A stretch of DNA of 64,000 bases from Ulota crispa (lineage: Eukaryota; Streptophyta; Bryopsida; Orthotrichales; Orthotrichaceae), in the NCBI GenBank assembly GCA_963920765.1, contig OY987247.1, forward strand, positions 21,362,471 to 21,426,470. The letters are read 5' to 3'. Both the position numbers and the translations under genes were made by a program. Below the pieces are notes generated by a model that ran no database searches, was not told where the DNA came from, and saw only the letters and a program-made list of their open reading frames with translations. Within the stretch, counting starts at the first letter, position 1; each line of letters opens with the position of its first letter. Of the stretch, positions 1 to 9,784 are shown in pieces.

Positions 1-1220
1 TGCTTCTTCTTGTGATGAATTTAGACACCCGGATCTGGATTTTTTGGATTTGAGATCCACTTTTGGCAAAATTCGCTACGTGATGGAAGATTCCTGTATT
101 TTGGATTAGGGAATGCAATGTGTCATTCCCTAGTCTATAGTTTATTCCTTTTAGGAACTTCTACAGTTCCTTGGGGGATTAGTTATTTAGGAGCAACAAT
201 TAAATTTATTATTGCGAGTGTTTTCATGCTTTTGTTTTCTTTCATTCAAGTAAAGTTTCAAAATTCCACTTTAGAGCATTGAGTTTGTCACTTGGTCTTA
301 TGTTGGTATGCCAACAATGCTAGAACCATTGCTTAGTGTGGATAGCTGGGTTTTGTTGAGTGAGAAAGAGAGAGTGACCCCTGATTTCTATCTAATATCA
401 TTTTTGGAGCGTCATTGAGGTGGTTGAAAAACTGTGTATACTAGAGGGTAGCTTTTGTTTGGATTCATGATTTGGATACTTTTGTGGGGAAAAGCCACCC
501 TTAAATTGGGTTCTATTTGGGTAGAAAGTCAGATGTATGCTAGTTGACAGACTGATGAGGTTCCACTACAACCAGAAGTGGTGGTGAGCAACGGAATAGG
601 AGTCATCTAGTTATCTAGTTAGGCGGTTACCAATCTTAACAAAGGAAAGTAGAATCGGATAGGACTGTTGTTGTAGTTGCTTGGGATGGTAGGGATTTCC
701 TCTATGACCTGCTAGTCCAAACTAGTTTTTGGATTGGCTATGAGGAAATACGTGCATCTCATTACATTTGTTTTCTTTGCTTTCTTCTTTAAGTGGTACT
801 TCAATCACTTTAATTCCTAGAAAGGTAAAATTTAATGCATCATTCCTAAATTCCAAATAGCAAACCTCTCTGATATAGAGGCTAAACTTCTAAAATTAGT
901 TACTTCAATTATAGAATCATGACCAAAACCAGAAGAAGTACAAAGTTTTGGAACAAACCTTTTTGGTTGGCGGATGAGTACAAGATTTTATTACTGTCAA
1001 GAAATAGGATTGGGAGTTAGAAATAACTTAAGTATAGAACTTCCAATGCTTCATCCAATGTGTATGTGTATGAGAGTTGAAGTGGATTTCCATATCCTAT
1101 TTTGGTCATCTTCTTAGGATCTGCAACCTAATTCTTTGTGGAACAATACATTAGTCATCTACTTGGTGCTTTTAGTTAGTTTTAACACCAACATGAGGAT
1201 TAGTGCTTTTTTGTGCTACA
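1..1220 (+). repeat. Gag-like/LTR-type fossil repeat, copy A (3' part)
   Basis: This is the 3' non-coding part of a repeat family seen three times in the window: here, inverted at 3,625-5,690, and at 33,849-36,200. Shared landmarks are a stretch telling of a GAGAGAGTGACCCC motif followed by TTTTTGGAGC, the GTTCCACTACAACCAGAAGTG stretch near 560, and the terminal TTGTGCTACA at 1,211-1,220. The left part lies outside the window. The family looks like a degraded LTR-type or LARD-like plant element because the longer copies carry gag-like coding sequence upstream of this region; that class assignment is an inference. The copy is old and broken. Confidence 0.6.
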
Positions 1221-1854
1221 AAAGCAAGGTAGGGAGCTCTGATTTAGACCACAAATTTGGAACCAACCATGTAGGATTGTAAGGTGACTAAAACATTGCA
1301 AAGAGGTGCTTCAATGGGTCACAATTTTTTAGGTTCAAAAATTGTACTAGTTATGCACCAATTTAGGAACTTAAGAGAGGGAAATGAGCCACTTTTGTAT
1401 GTGTTTATTGGTATTCATTGAGTTTAGATTCGTCTTTCAATAAAATATAGATAAATGTCATACTAAAATAATTGAAACATGTTCTCAAATCTTGATTTGA
1501 GCATTGGAATATGGAATGGGTGCTTACATGCTTTACAAGCCTTATTGGAGCATTTTTAGGTTTGTAGTGGCTGCTTTTAGGGCTCATGCGCTCTATTTAC
1601 AAGCAGCCTTTGCATCATGAAGGCTACCACCAATGATCAAGAATAGCTACCTATGCACCTTTTTCTTTGAAAATTTGTAATGAATTCATTCTAACTCCTA
1701 AAAATTCAATTTAAAGTTCCACACAACTATGTCTTCTTTAGCTTTCTACCCAAAATATTTTCATTATGCCAAGCAGCCACAGTTTGTCTACAAAAGCGCA
1801 CTTTCCCTTCAATGGTCCATGCACAAACCTCCTAATTTAGTCCCAATTGCCCAC
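1221..1854. other. Spacer, nothing recognised
   Basis: This AT-rich stretch lies between the end of repeat copy A and the 21-bp minisatellite. Only short open frames are present on either strand, and no transposon end, RNA gene or protein motif was recognised. Confidence 0.5.
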
Positions 1855-2047
1855 ACCCCAACCACAAGCATATACGCCTTGACTAGGGCCGTGCACATTC
1901 CAACCACAGCTGTATGCGCCCCAACTGCGGCTGTGCGCTCTCCAACCACGGCCGTATGCACCTCAATTATGGCTGTGCGCGCCTTAACCACAAGCATTTG
2001 CACCCCAACCGTGGCCGTGCATGCCTTAAGTAGAGTTGCTTGTGACC
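1855..2047 (+). repeat. 21-bp minisatellite (about nine units)
   Basis: About nine tandem units of roughly 21 bp with consensus CCAACCACNGCYGTRTGCGCC. Because the period is a multiple of three, the array is open on both strands. The plus frame spells degenerate heptapeptides such as PTTAVCA, PTAAVRS and PTTAVCT; the minus frame is also open. The units have diverged from each other, so the array is not recent. The local base composition is clearly more GC-rich than the surroundings. I see no other evidence that it is translated. Confidence 0.75.
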
Positions 2048-2790
2048 TTTGACCACAAGCGTTTGCACCTGTATGGCAAACGTTCACGCCCCATCCGCGA
2101 GTGTCCAAGCCTTATTTCTAACATTCGTGCCTCTTTTGTTGTGTTTGTGCTCCATGTCCAACAACCACCCCTCAATCAAATGCATCCGCGTTTAACCTTG
2201 ATTTCCATGCGGACGGCTTGCGCCCCTAAATCCGCTACTGCCCTATCCATATATAAGAAAGGTTTGTGCCCGGCCTCATTACCTCATTGGCTCCTTTCTC
2301 CTCCACTTCTCATTATCTGGTTGGCTGGAATTGGTGGGATCTACAACTATCACACCCACACTTACCACTATGCATAAATTTTTGCTATTAACAATTTTGA
2401 AAATGGCAACAGCAGCAGCACATGGGATACAAGCTAAAGACAAAATTATAGAATGAAGAGGGAACTTCCCCAAAAACAACTTTCTGTATTGCAAAACCTT
2501 GCTAAGATTGCATTTTGAGGCTACAAAGATGTCTAGAATCTGTGGACCTTGGATGATTACGCAAATTTCATTGAGTGGTGCCACATCTCAAACTTTTTCC
2601 AAAATAATAGCATTATCATCATTATGAAGTAAAGCAAATTTGAGGCTCTACAAAGACAAGGCATTTAAGGATTGTTGTATTGAAGTGCATCAAGTATTGT
2701 ACAACACTCCATTAGTACGTCAATACAAAGCTGCACTTTTTCTTTGTAGGGGCATATGGGTAGAGCTCAAACTTCAAAAACAGATGGACT
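2048..2790. other. Spacer, nothing recognised
   Basis: Non-coding stretch between the minisatellite and the 633-bp inverted-repeat element. It holds a TATA-like CATATATAAG near 2,240, but no gene that it could serve was found. Short open frames on both strands have no recognisable motif. Confidence 0.45.
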
Positions 2791-3423
2791 GGGTGAAAGT
2801 ATACTAGAGGTGTACCACTTTTGGCACAAATTTTACTATATTTAGTATACAAAAACACATCAAAAACACTAAAATATTGATTAACTTCTGTGAAATTTTT
2901 TTTTTGGAAATTTGTTTTTGAGCCATTCTAGACCTAGTTGCAATCATTTGGAATCTTAAACACAATTAAGGAAAACATAATTTTTCACAAAAGCATCCCT
3001 TGCCAAAAAATCAACAAAGAATCAGCATTATTTTCGTAGATATTTGAAAAATTTGTGATGTTTTTAGAAATTTGAATGCAAATTTAGATAGGAGAGCTAT
3101 GAATGTCTCTTGTGAAGTAAGGGTGGAAGAATATGATTTCTCTAAGTCCAAAATTTTTGTACTTTTCCATAATTTTCTAGTACTTTTGTAGTATCGTGAC
3201 ATTTTAATAGTGGTCTACAAAAGTACAAATTTAACAACATAAAGTGCTTTTGTTAACAATTTTAATTATGGTCCTATGTACTTAACTCATATAATTAATA
3301 GGAAAACAAAAAAAATCTAAAAGAACCCTTTAAACTTTGAGCAATTTCAAGAACAAAATCATGTTTACCTCCATTTTTGGGTTGTGACAACCAAAATGGT
3401 ATACCTCTAGTGTACTCTCACCC
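2791..3423. mobile_element. 633-bp terminal-inverted-repeat element
   Basis: The left end reads GGGTGAAAGTATACTAGAGG and continues TGTACCACTTTTGG. The reverse complement of the right end reads GGGTGAGAGTACACTAGAGG and continues TATACCATTTTGG. This gives a terminal inverted repeat of about 34 bp with only a few mismatches. The interior is AT-rich and non-coding. It has the form of a non-autonomous DNA transposon (large MITE). The target duplication is not clean: the flanks are GGACT on the left and AACTGG on the right. The GGGTGA terminus is shared with the 730-740-bp elements at 8,769 and 25,125, which may point to one superfamily. Confidence 0.75.
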
Positions 3424-3624
3424 AACTGGTCAGCTGTAAAGGGTCAAAAGCCTAATTTGATTGTTCTCCACCTCCAAAAAGGATTCATACCTATGGGAAT
3501 GAGGAAGTTTTCTAGTGGCAAGTTGATTGAAATTAGACCAAGATTGCATGAGCCCAAAGTACTTGATGAGCAACAATCTTCTTTGAACGGCTACTCTAAT
3601 TGTATTTGTACTCTATCTAAGTGT
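3424..3624. other. Short spacer with a small open frame
   Basis: The 3,457-3,645 open frame on the plus strand has no recognisable motif and runs into the end of repeat copy B, so it is probably fortuitous. Confidence 0.3.
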
Positions 3625-5690
3625 TGTAGCACAAGAAAGTACTAATGCTCTTGTTGGTGTAAAGAGTAGCTTAAAACACCAAAAAAATGACTCATTTATT
3701 GTTCCATAGGGATTTAGTTTGTACTTCCTAAAAGATGATTGGAGCAAGATATGGAAATCCAAATCTACTACTTACAAACAAACACACACAATACAACTAA
3801 CTAGAAATTCTTTACTTGTATATTATCTAACCTCCAGTTTTGTATCCAAAGAATAACAACCTACTATAACTACCCGGAAACCAAGAAGGAATGTTCTAAA
3901 ACCTTGAACCTCTTCCGGATTCAATTTTGACACTAGTTGTATGTTTCAAAAGTTTAGCCTCCATATTAGAGGGTTCTGCAAGTTGATATTAAAAAAGGAT
4001 GCGTGAAATCTTACCCTTCTAGAATTTAAAGTGACTAAATAACCATTGAACAAAACAACAAGGAAAACAACACAACAAGACAATAAGAGATAAGTATTCC
4101 CTCACAACCGACTCAAAAACTACTCTAGACCAACAAGTCACACAAGAAACCCCTACTGTCCCAACTTACTACAACAACAGACTTATTCAGACCTAATTTC
4201 CTTTGCAAAGATTGGTAACCAGATAACTAGAGGACTCTTATCTCTTTTGCTCACAATCACTTCTGGTTGTAGTGGAACCTCATCAACCCATCAACTAGCA
4301 TACATCCGGCTCTCTATCCAGATCAAACCCAATTTATGGGTGGTTATTCCTCACAGAAGTCTCCCAATCACAAACCTGCACAAACTATCTTCTAGTATGC
4401 ACAATTTTTCAACCACCTCAATGACTTCCAAAATCCGGGGGGGTTATTCCTTCTCTCCCTTACTTAACAAAATCTAGCTACTTGCACTAAGCAATGGTTC
4501 TAGCATTGCTAGCATACCAACATCACACCAAGGAATGAAATTAGCGCTCTAAAGTGGAAATCAAGAACTTTGCTTACATTAAAGAAAATGAAAAGTATAA
4601 AAAAACACCCCCGGCGTCAATTGCATGTCAACCTCTCATGGTTAATCATTGAGGAACCCTGAAAAGTTTCATGAAGGGAAAACTACCAATTAGAGAATAA
4701 CACATCTCATTCCCTAATCCAGAAATTGTGGACATACCGCCACATAGCAAAGTTCCCTCAAAAGTAGATCTCAGATCCAAAAGATCTAAATCCACATGTT
4801 CCAGCTCATCATAATAGGAAGCTACTAACTCTTAACTTCTTGAGAAACAAACTTCATTTTACATATATAACTACCCCTACTCTTACAATTACTATGCGGC
4901 TAGGTGTCCTTCTTTTGCTTCAAAGATGTACCCATTGACTTTGCCGCTATCTTTTGTGCCGGTTGCCTTCAGTTGACTGCAGCGCAGGTACCACGCTTTG
5001 ACTTCCTTTTCCAAAAGGTCTAATCTTGCTTCTTCCGTTTTCCATGCTATAGGGCCACCGCTTCCAAACTTGTATCTCCGGACTTGTCTTGCAATTCCCC
5101 CAAAGTATCCTCAGTCTTTGAAGATGATGAAGATGAATCCTCATCAAGGTTGATTTGGAAAGGAGAAGTCAACTCCCATGCTCGTTTGGCTGTTACATTT
5201 TGCTTCGTTGGGCTTGTCACCTTTGCTACATCCTTGTCCTCCGGTGTCGTCGGGGCATGACTCTTGGTTTGGAATCCGAGCATAGACCCTTCTCCTGTTC
5301 CAAAATCAATTTTGATGGGCAATTGTGTAGACCTTGGGGTCCTTAATTCATCATGATCCTTTGGCACTGTAGGTTTAGGTGACTAGAATGATGGGTCTTT
5401 TTGAGCAGGCTTAGTTTCTTTCTTTCAACCTAATCCTTGCAATGTTTCTAGTCTTGCGCCTCTGCCATGCAAGATGGTCTTCATCTCTTGCAAAGTCACC
5501 TCCATCTTCTCCGCATACTCCACTAAGACACTAATGACCTTGAGCCCCATATTTGATCCTTCCTTTAGAACTTTTGAATTGAACAGTTTAGCCTTATTCA
5601 CAAAATTGCCCAGAATCACTGACCTAAGAGCTATTGGAAATAACTCCTTTTCTTGCTTGTTCCTCCCCATCTTCTAAACTTAATTAAAAC
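3625..5690 (-). mobile_element. Gag-like/LTR-type fossil repeat, copy B (inverted)
   Basis: Reverse-oriented relative of copies A and C. It begins with TGTAGCACAAG at 3,625, the reverse complement of the shared terminus. It includes the complement of the ACTACAACCAGAAGTG segment near 4,255, then a coding relic at about 4,950-5,690 on the minus strand. That relic resembles the coding region of copy C, sharing for example AKLFNSKVLKEGS here against AKLYDAKVLKGGS in copy C. Copies A and B face each other about 2.4 kb apart. Broken, with multiple breaks, and old. Confidence 0.6.
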
Positions 5691-6239
5691 CAGAAATTAA
5701 AACAAGCTAAACTAAAAAGCTGATGCACAACAATACACTCACATATTGCAAAAAGGAAATCTAGATGCAAAACAAGGTAAATGAAGAAGATGGATCCAAA
5801 ATCCCTTCTTTCTTAATCACTGTCCGGTTTGTTAATCAAATTGTTGCCCTAATCATGCAAATTTTAAATCCGTCTTCCATTCCCATTTAGGCTTCTAATA
5901 GTGATTGTTATTGTCCTCATGATTTCTAATTATGTGTCTAGTATCAAAAATACCTCCTTCTCGATATTGGTCAACGCTTCCAAGTTCTAGTTTTTGGTTA
6001 GGGTGGAAACTACAGTTTTCCTCTTTAACTTAGTTATCCAACTAGGAAACCTTATAATTTGCTAATCCCTAAATTTAGTAATTCTTTCCTTGGTGTTTTA
6101 TGCAAGCAATTTTTTTGCTAAATAAGGATTTCTTATCCGAAATCTGTTGATACTACTTCACCCTTTGTATTCTAGGTTGTCACTCTAAGCATAGATGTAA
6201 TAGAACTCTAATCCATGGCACAATTCATAGAGCTCAAAG
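5691..6239. other. Spacer, nothing recognised
   Basis: AT-rich DNA between fossil copy B and the RING gene. It may contain more of copy B upstream of its readable coding relic, but I could not align it. No promoter element can be placed with confidence. Confidence 0.4.
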
Positions 6240-6240
6240 A

Positions 6241-7975
6241 TTGGAGTTCCTAGTGGCACTTGCGTTAATTTCATATGTGATTAGTGCTCAATTTTTGCAG
6301 TTCCTAAAGGTGCCTACGGCAATTTTGGATGTGGTAATAGCCATAGCAAAGCATAGCACAAACCTTGTTCTTGATGTAAATTACAGTGGCAATGACATGG
6401 GGGATGGCGTCAGCACTATATAGCCTAGTAAATCCAATATTAGCAATCCTGCATGTGGTACAAATAGACAAAGGTGCAATATCCGTGGCACATGTGGAAA
6501 ATGATGATATCCAAATGTTACAAGCTAAAAATGCAAATTTGTGAAGAATTCATGAAGAGAAGAGCAATACTATATGGAGCTTACAAGGTGAAATTGAGAG
6601 ACTCCAAGGAGAATTGAAGGAAGCTACCACAGCACTGGAGGCAAGTACATCTATGGTAGCTAAAGTTGTACAAGAAGAAGTACTGAATAGAACAAAAGAA
6701 TTGAATGTTGAGATCACAAGAAGCAATGAACTACAAGCCAATTTCATTGCCTTGGAGGAGCAATCAAAGAAGGACATTTCAAATCTTGTAGAGCAAATAT
6801 ACAAATGTAAATTAGCTTGCCTTTTCTTTGTGGACAGCAATCGTCAAATAGTGACAAGGATTGACAAACTCTCAAAAGAGTATTTTGAGTCAAGAAAACC
6901 ACAAAATTTTGAGATGACTTCATTGGCCTTAATGGACAAGCTATTTGACAATGACCAATTAATAGCAAAGGACTTAGAGGGCGTGGACATTGTCATTGAT
7001 TGGCCAAGGAACAATTATAATTATGAGAATGCAATATCTGCCTATAGATATGACAATGAGAAGATGAAATTGTGGCCAAACCTAGCTCCCTTCATTGAAG
7101 ATGGTACAAAATGTCCTATTTGCTTCAATGGATTTGGCTCAAAAGGTGGAATGATATTAGGCACTTGCACACACATGTACCATCCACTCTGTTTAATAAG
7201 CATAATGATGATGCACATGCAATGCGTAGCGTGCAAGGCACCCTTCCACTATAGATTGTACCAAATATTCAACTTGACCCACTGCATGTTGTCATGATAG
7301 GAGTTGAAGAGCTTATTTTTCCAAAGCATCCAAAACTTTGGGGACAAGATGTAGTTTGGAGTTGGCAAATGAATGATTATGCTCAAGAAAAAATCCTCAA
7401 AAGCATGAACTATGGGTGGGAAACAAATCTCCATGAGGTTGTTAGAATTTGCAAGAAACTAGTTGCACTAGGACCAAAACTTAAGGAGAGAAGACATTTC
7501 TTCTTTCAATGTTTTGATGGCCATTACAACCCTTGCATAAGGAGTTTCATGTTTAAGAAATATCCATAGGAATTTCTTTGGTCAAAAGAAGGCAACATCT
7601 TCCGTCCAAATGGCAATCCAAATTACAAAGAAGATGAATTTGGGATTAAAGTCCCAAATCCATAACACAATGTGAAACTTTCATGTGATGATTGGACAGA
7701 TATGTTCAAAAAGGAAGTCAAGGATCTTTTGCTAAAGGAGGTCACCTCACAAGTTCACCAAGCAATGATGAAATTACAAGAATTTTTTTTGGAAGCTGTG
7801 CTTGAAGATCAAAAGATTAGAGTGGATGGACCAGTGACATGGAGCAATATGTGTACAAAGATTCTACTAGTCAGAGGATAGCGTCCACAAGAAAATAATG
7901 ACGATGAAGCCGGACCTAGTAGAAGACACAACAATAATCCAATGATAATCTCAACTGACGGCAATGACAATTAGG
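6241..7975 (+). pseudogene. Coiled-coil/RING-H2 protein gene, copy 1 (decayed)
   Basis: Probable E3-ligase-like protein of unknown substrate. The clearest frame is 6,614-7,297 (227 codons) and can be read back to about 6,440. It has a long helical, glutamate- and lysine-rich region (IERLQGELKEATTALEAS) and then a RING-H2 finger at 7,105-7,235. The zinc ligands fit C-x2-C-x14-C-x-H-x2-H-x2-C-x10-C-x2-C, starting CPICFNGFG and ending CVACKAPFH. The coding-like sequence continues in another frame at 7,294-7,569 (LWGQDVVWSWQMNDY) and then to about 7,970, ending in a polar tail (DDEAGPSRRHNNN). A stop at 7,295-7,297 follows the RING, and another near 7,567 interrupts the tail. The N-terminal 6,241-6,423 frame may be part of it but is not certain. 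The same RING with identical spacing recurs at 54,150-54,310. Whether this is a host gene family or a gene carried by a transposon is unknown. Confidence 0.65.
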
Positions 7976-8345
7976 ATTTTCATGGGATATGCTTCATATA
8001 TAACTATAAATTTTGTTTTGTCAATAGTGTAGAAATTATATAAGCTATGCTATTTTTGATACTTAGTTTCAAGTTTTTAATGTAAAGTTCAGCAACATGA
8101 ACATACTGTTTTGCTAATATTGTAATTACCAATTTATCAAGCCCAGTATATTCTTATAAAGTGTATATATATATATATTTTTAAATGTTGCATTACCTTT
8201 TTGAGCTACATATTACAGTTAATGATAGTATTGTCTAACCGTCTTCAATGTATAATCTCATGTTAATGTAACACAATTTTATGAGATTGTAGAACTTGAT
8301 CATGAGGGCCTTAAAAACTATGAAAGTAATTTGAACTCTTCTAAT
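7976..8345. other. AT-rich spacer with a (TA)n microsatellite
   Basis: Downstream non-coding DNA of the RING gene. A short run of TA dinucleotides lies at about 8,162-8,178. Nothing else was recognised. Confidence 0.5.
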
Positions 8346-8518
8346 CACTAGAAGAAACTTGTGTTGTTTATGACAGTTTTTTTGGACATCCACATGTTTT
8401 CATGTTAACAATGACATCAAACATAACATCAAGATGTTAGTTTTAACATCAATTGTAACATAAAAACAAGTGGATGTTCAAAAAGATCCGTCATAAGAAA
8501 CATGGGTTTCTTCTAGTG
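8346..8518. mobile_element. CACTA-type MITE, 173 bp, TSD AAT
   Basis: The left end is CACTAGAAGAAACTTGTG and the reverse complement of the right end is CACTAGAAGAAACCCATG. The element is flanked on both sides by AAT, a 3-bp target duplication as expected for CACTA transposons. The inner part is also an imperfect inverted repeat around CATCAAGATGTTAG. It is non-coding. A degenerate relative lies near 24,925-25,105. Confidence 0.85.
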
Positions 8519-8768
8519 AATCTTCTTTTACATCTCAAATCTAGAATTGGAATAACCAAGAAATTGAGTAGGTTGCATTGAACACCATATTCTTATAAAA
8601 ATTCAGCTTCTCAAGATCAACGTTACAGCTTCTATAAAAAAATTCAATTGTAATATTTTTTGCAAGTTCTTTGGTACCCTATTTTGAGGGTGATTTCAAA
8701 AAGCTCTACATAAAAAGATGGATTAACCAATTCACCTCTAAATGTCTGAGGCATTAAATTATGGTAAA
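8519..8768. other. Short spacer, nothing recognised
   Basis: AT-rich DNA between two small transposable elements, with no coding or structural signal seen. Confidence 0.4.
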
Positions 8769-9498
8769 GGGATGATTGCAAGAAATACTTTTACTATTTC
8801 TTGTCCCCTTTACCTCCCACATGTGCTTTTTGGCTTGTAACTTTTGCGCAGCAAGAACTTTTGAGTCAAAATTATAGAAAAAGGTACATGTCATAGTAAT
8901 AGACCTTCCATAATTTTTGCACTTTTTTAAAATTATTTTACTATTTTTGAATAGCCCCCAAATAGGTTTCTACCTTGGCCATTTTGGGGGTTTTTAGTAC
9001 TATTTTGGGTCCAAAAAAACTTTACTAGGGCTATAAATCAGGGATGTTGTTTATGGAGCATGCTTACATGCATTTCTAGAAGGATTTTGCAAAATTATAA
9101 ATTCCATGGCATCTACATTGTCTCAAAGTGGGCATCTTATCTCCCTTCATTGGCAAAGTACAAAGAAACTCTTCAGCAAAGCAATTGTACCATGTGAATG
9201 TGTTTAATGGGTTCTCAAATGGCCAGTTTTTATTTTATTTTTTTGAATTATTTTACTATTTTCTAAAAAGCAAGAAAGAAATTAGCTTTTTATTGGTGAT
9301 TTTGTTTTGTGCATAACTTTTAGAATAAAATTTTTGTAGGACTAAATTTTCATGAGTATGCTATTTTAAGTGCTTTACAAACTTTCCATATTTTATTTTA
9401 TTAAAAAATATATATTCCAAAAGCTTGGAAGTACTACTAGTACTACAAGTACTAAGGGTATTGGAGATAAAACAGTGAAGTGTTTCTTGAAACTACCC
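8769..9498 (+). mobile_element. 730-bp TIR element, family GGGTGATTGCAAGAAA, copy 1
   Basis: The left end is GGGATGATTGCAAGAAATAC and the reverse complement of the right end is GGGTAGTTTCAAGAAACAC. The two ends form an inverted repeat of about 35 bp that continues to TATTTTGTC-like sequence. The same element, inverted and about 740 bp long, lies at 25,125-25,864. The copies share AATAGTACTAAAAACCCCCA-type sequence and a TACTACTAGTACTAC segment near one end. It is non-coding, so it looks like a non-autonomous DNA transposon. Confidence 0.8.
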
Positions 9499-9539
9499 AA
9501 AGAGACCCTTGAACTTGGTGCATCAAGCATTTAAAGGTT

Positions 9540-9780
9540 AACTTAGATGATGCCCTCTAGTCTGTGCCTACATTCTATACGTGCCTTGGCCAGCCGTCTT
9601 TGCCTTGCTAGCCACTGTACACTGCTGACCTTTGTCTATGCCCACCTCGGCAACCGCACGCATCTGCCACCCTCTGCTTGCTCCCATGCCACGTTGGCGC
9701 CCGTTCCTCTTACATTGGCAACTTGGCGCCCAACCTCCTCTCTTGTCGGCTATCGTGTACAGCTGCCAGCCAAAATGTGA
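9540..9780 (+). other. GC-rich patch with a small open frame
   Basis: The base composition jumps to clearly GC-rich and pyrimidine-rich on the plus strand compared with its neighbours. A 77-codon frame starts at 9,547 (MMPSSLCLHSIRALASR) but shows no domain or homology I can recognise. It could be a captured fragment, a decayed minisatellite or part of an old element. The limits are set by composition only. Confidence 0.3.
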
Positions 9781-9784
9781 ATAG

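Noticed and set aside
1809-2108. Minus-strand open frame over the 21-bp minisatellite
   Set aside because: It is open only because the repeat period is a multiple of three; it mirrors the plus-strand frame and has no independent support.
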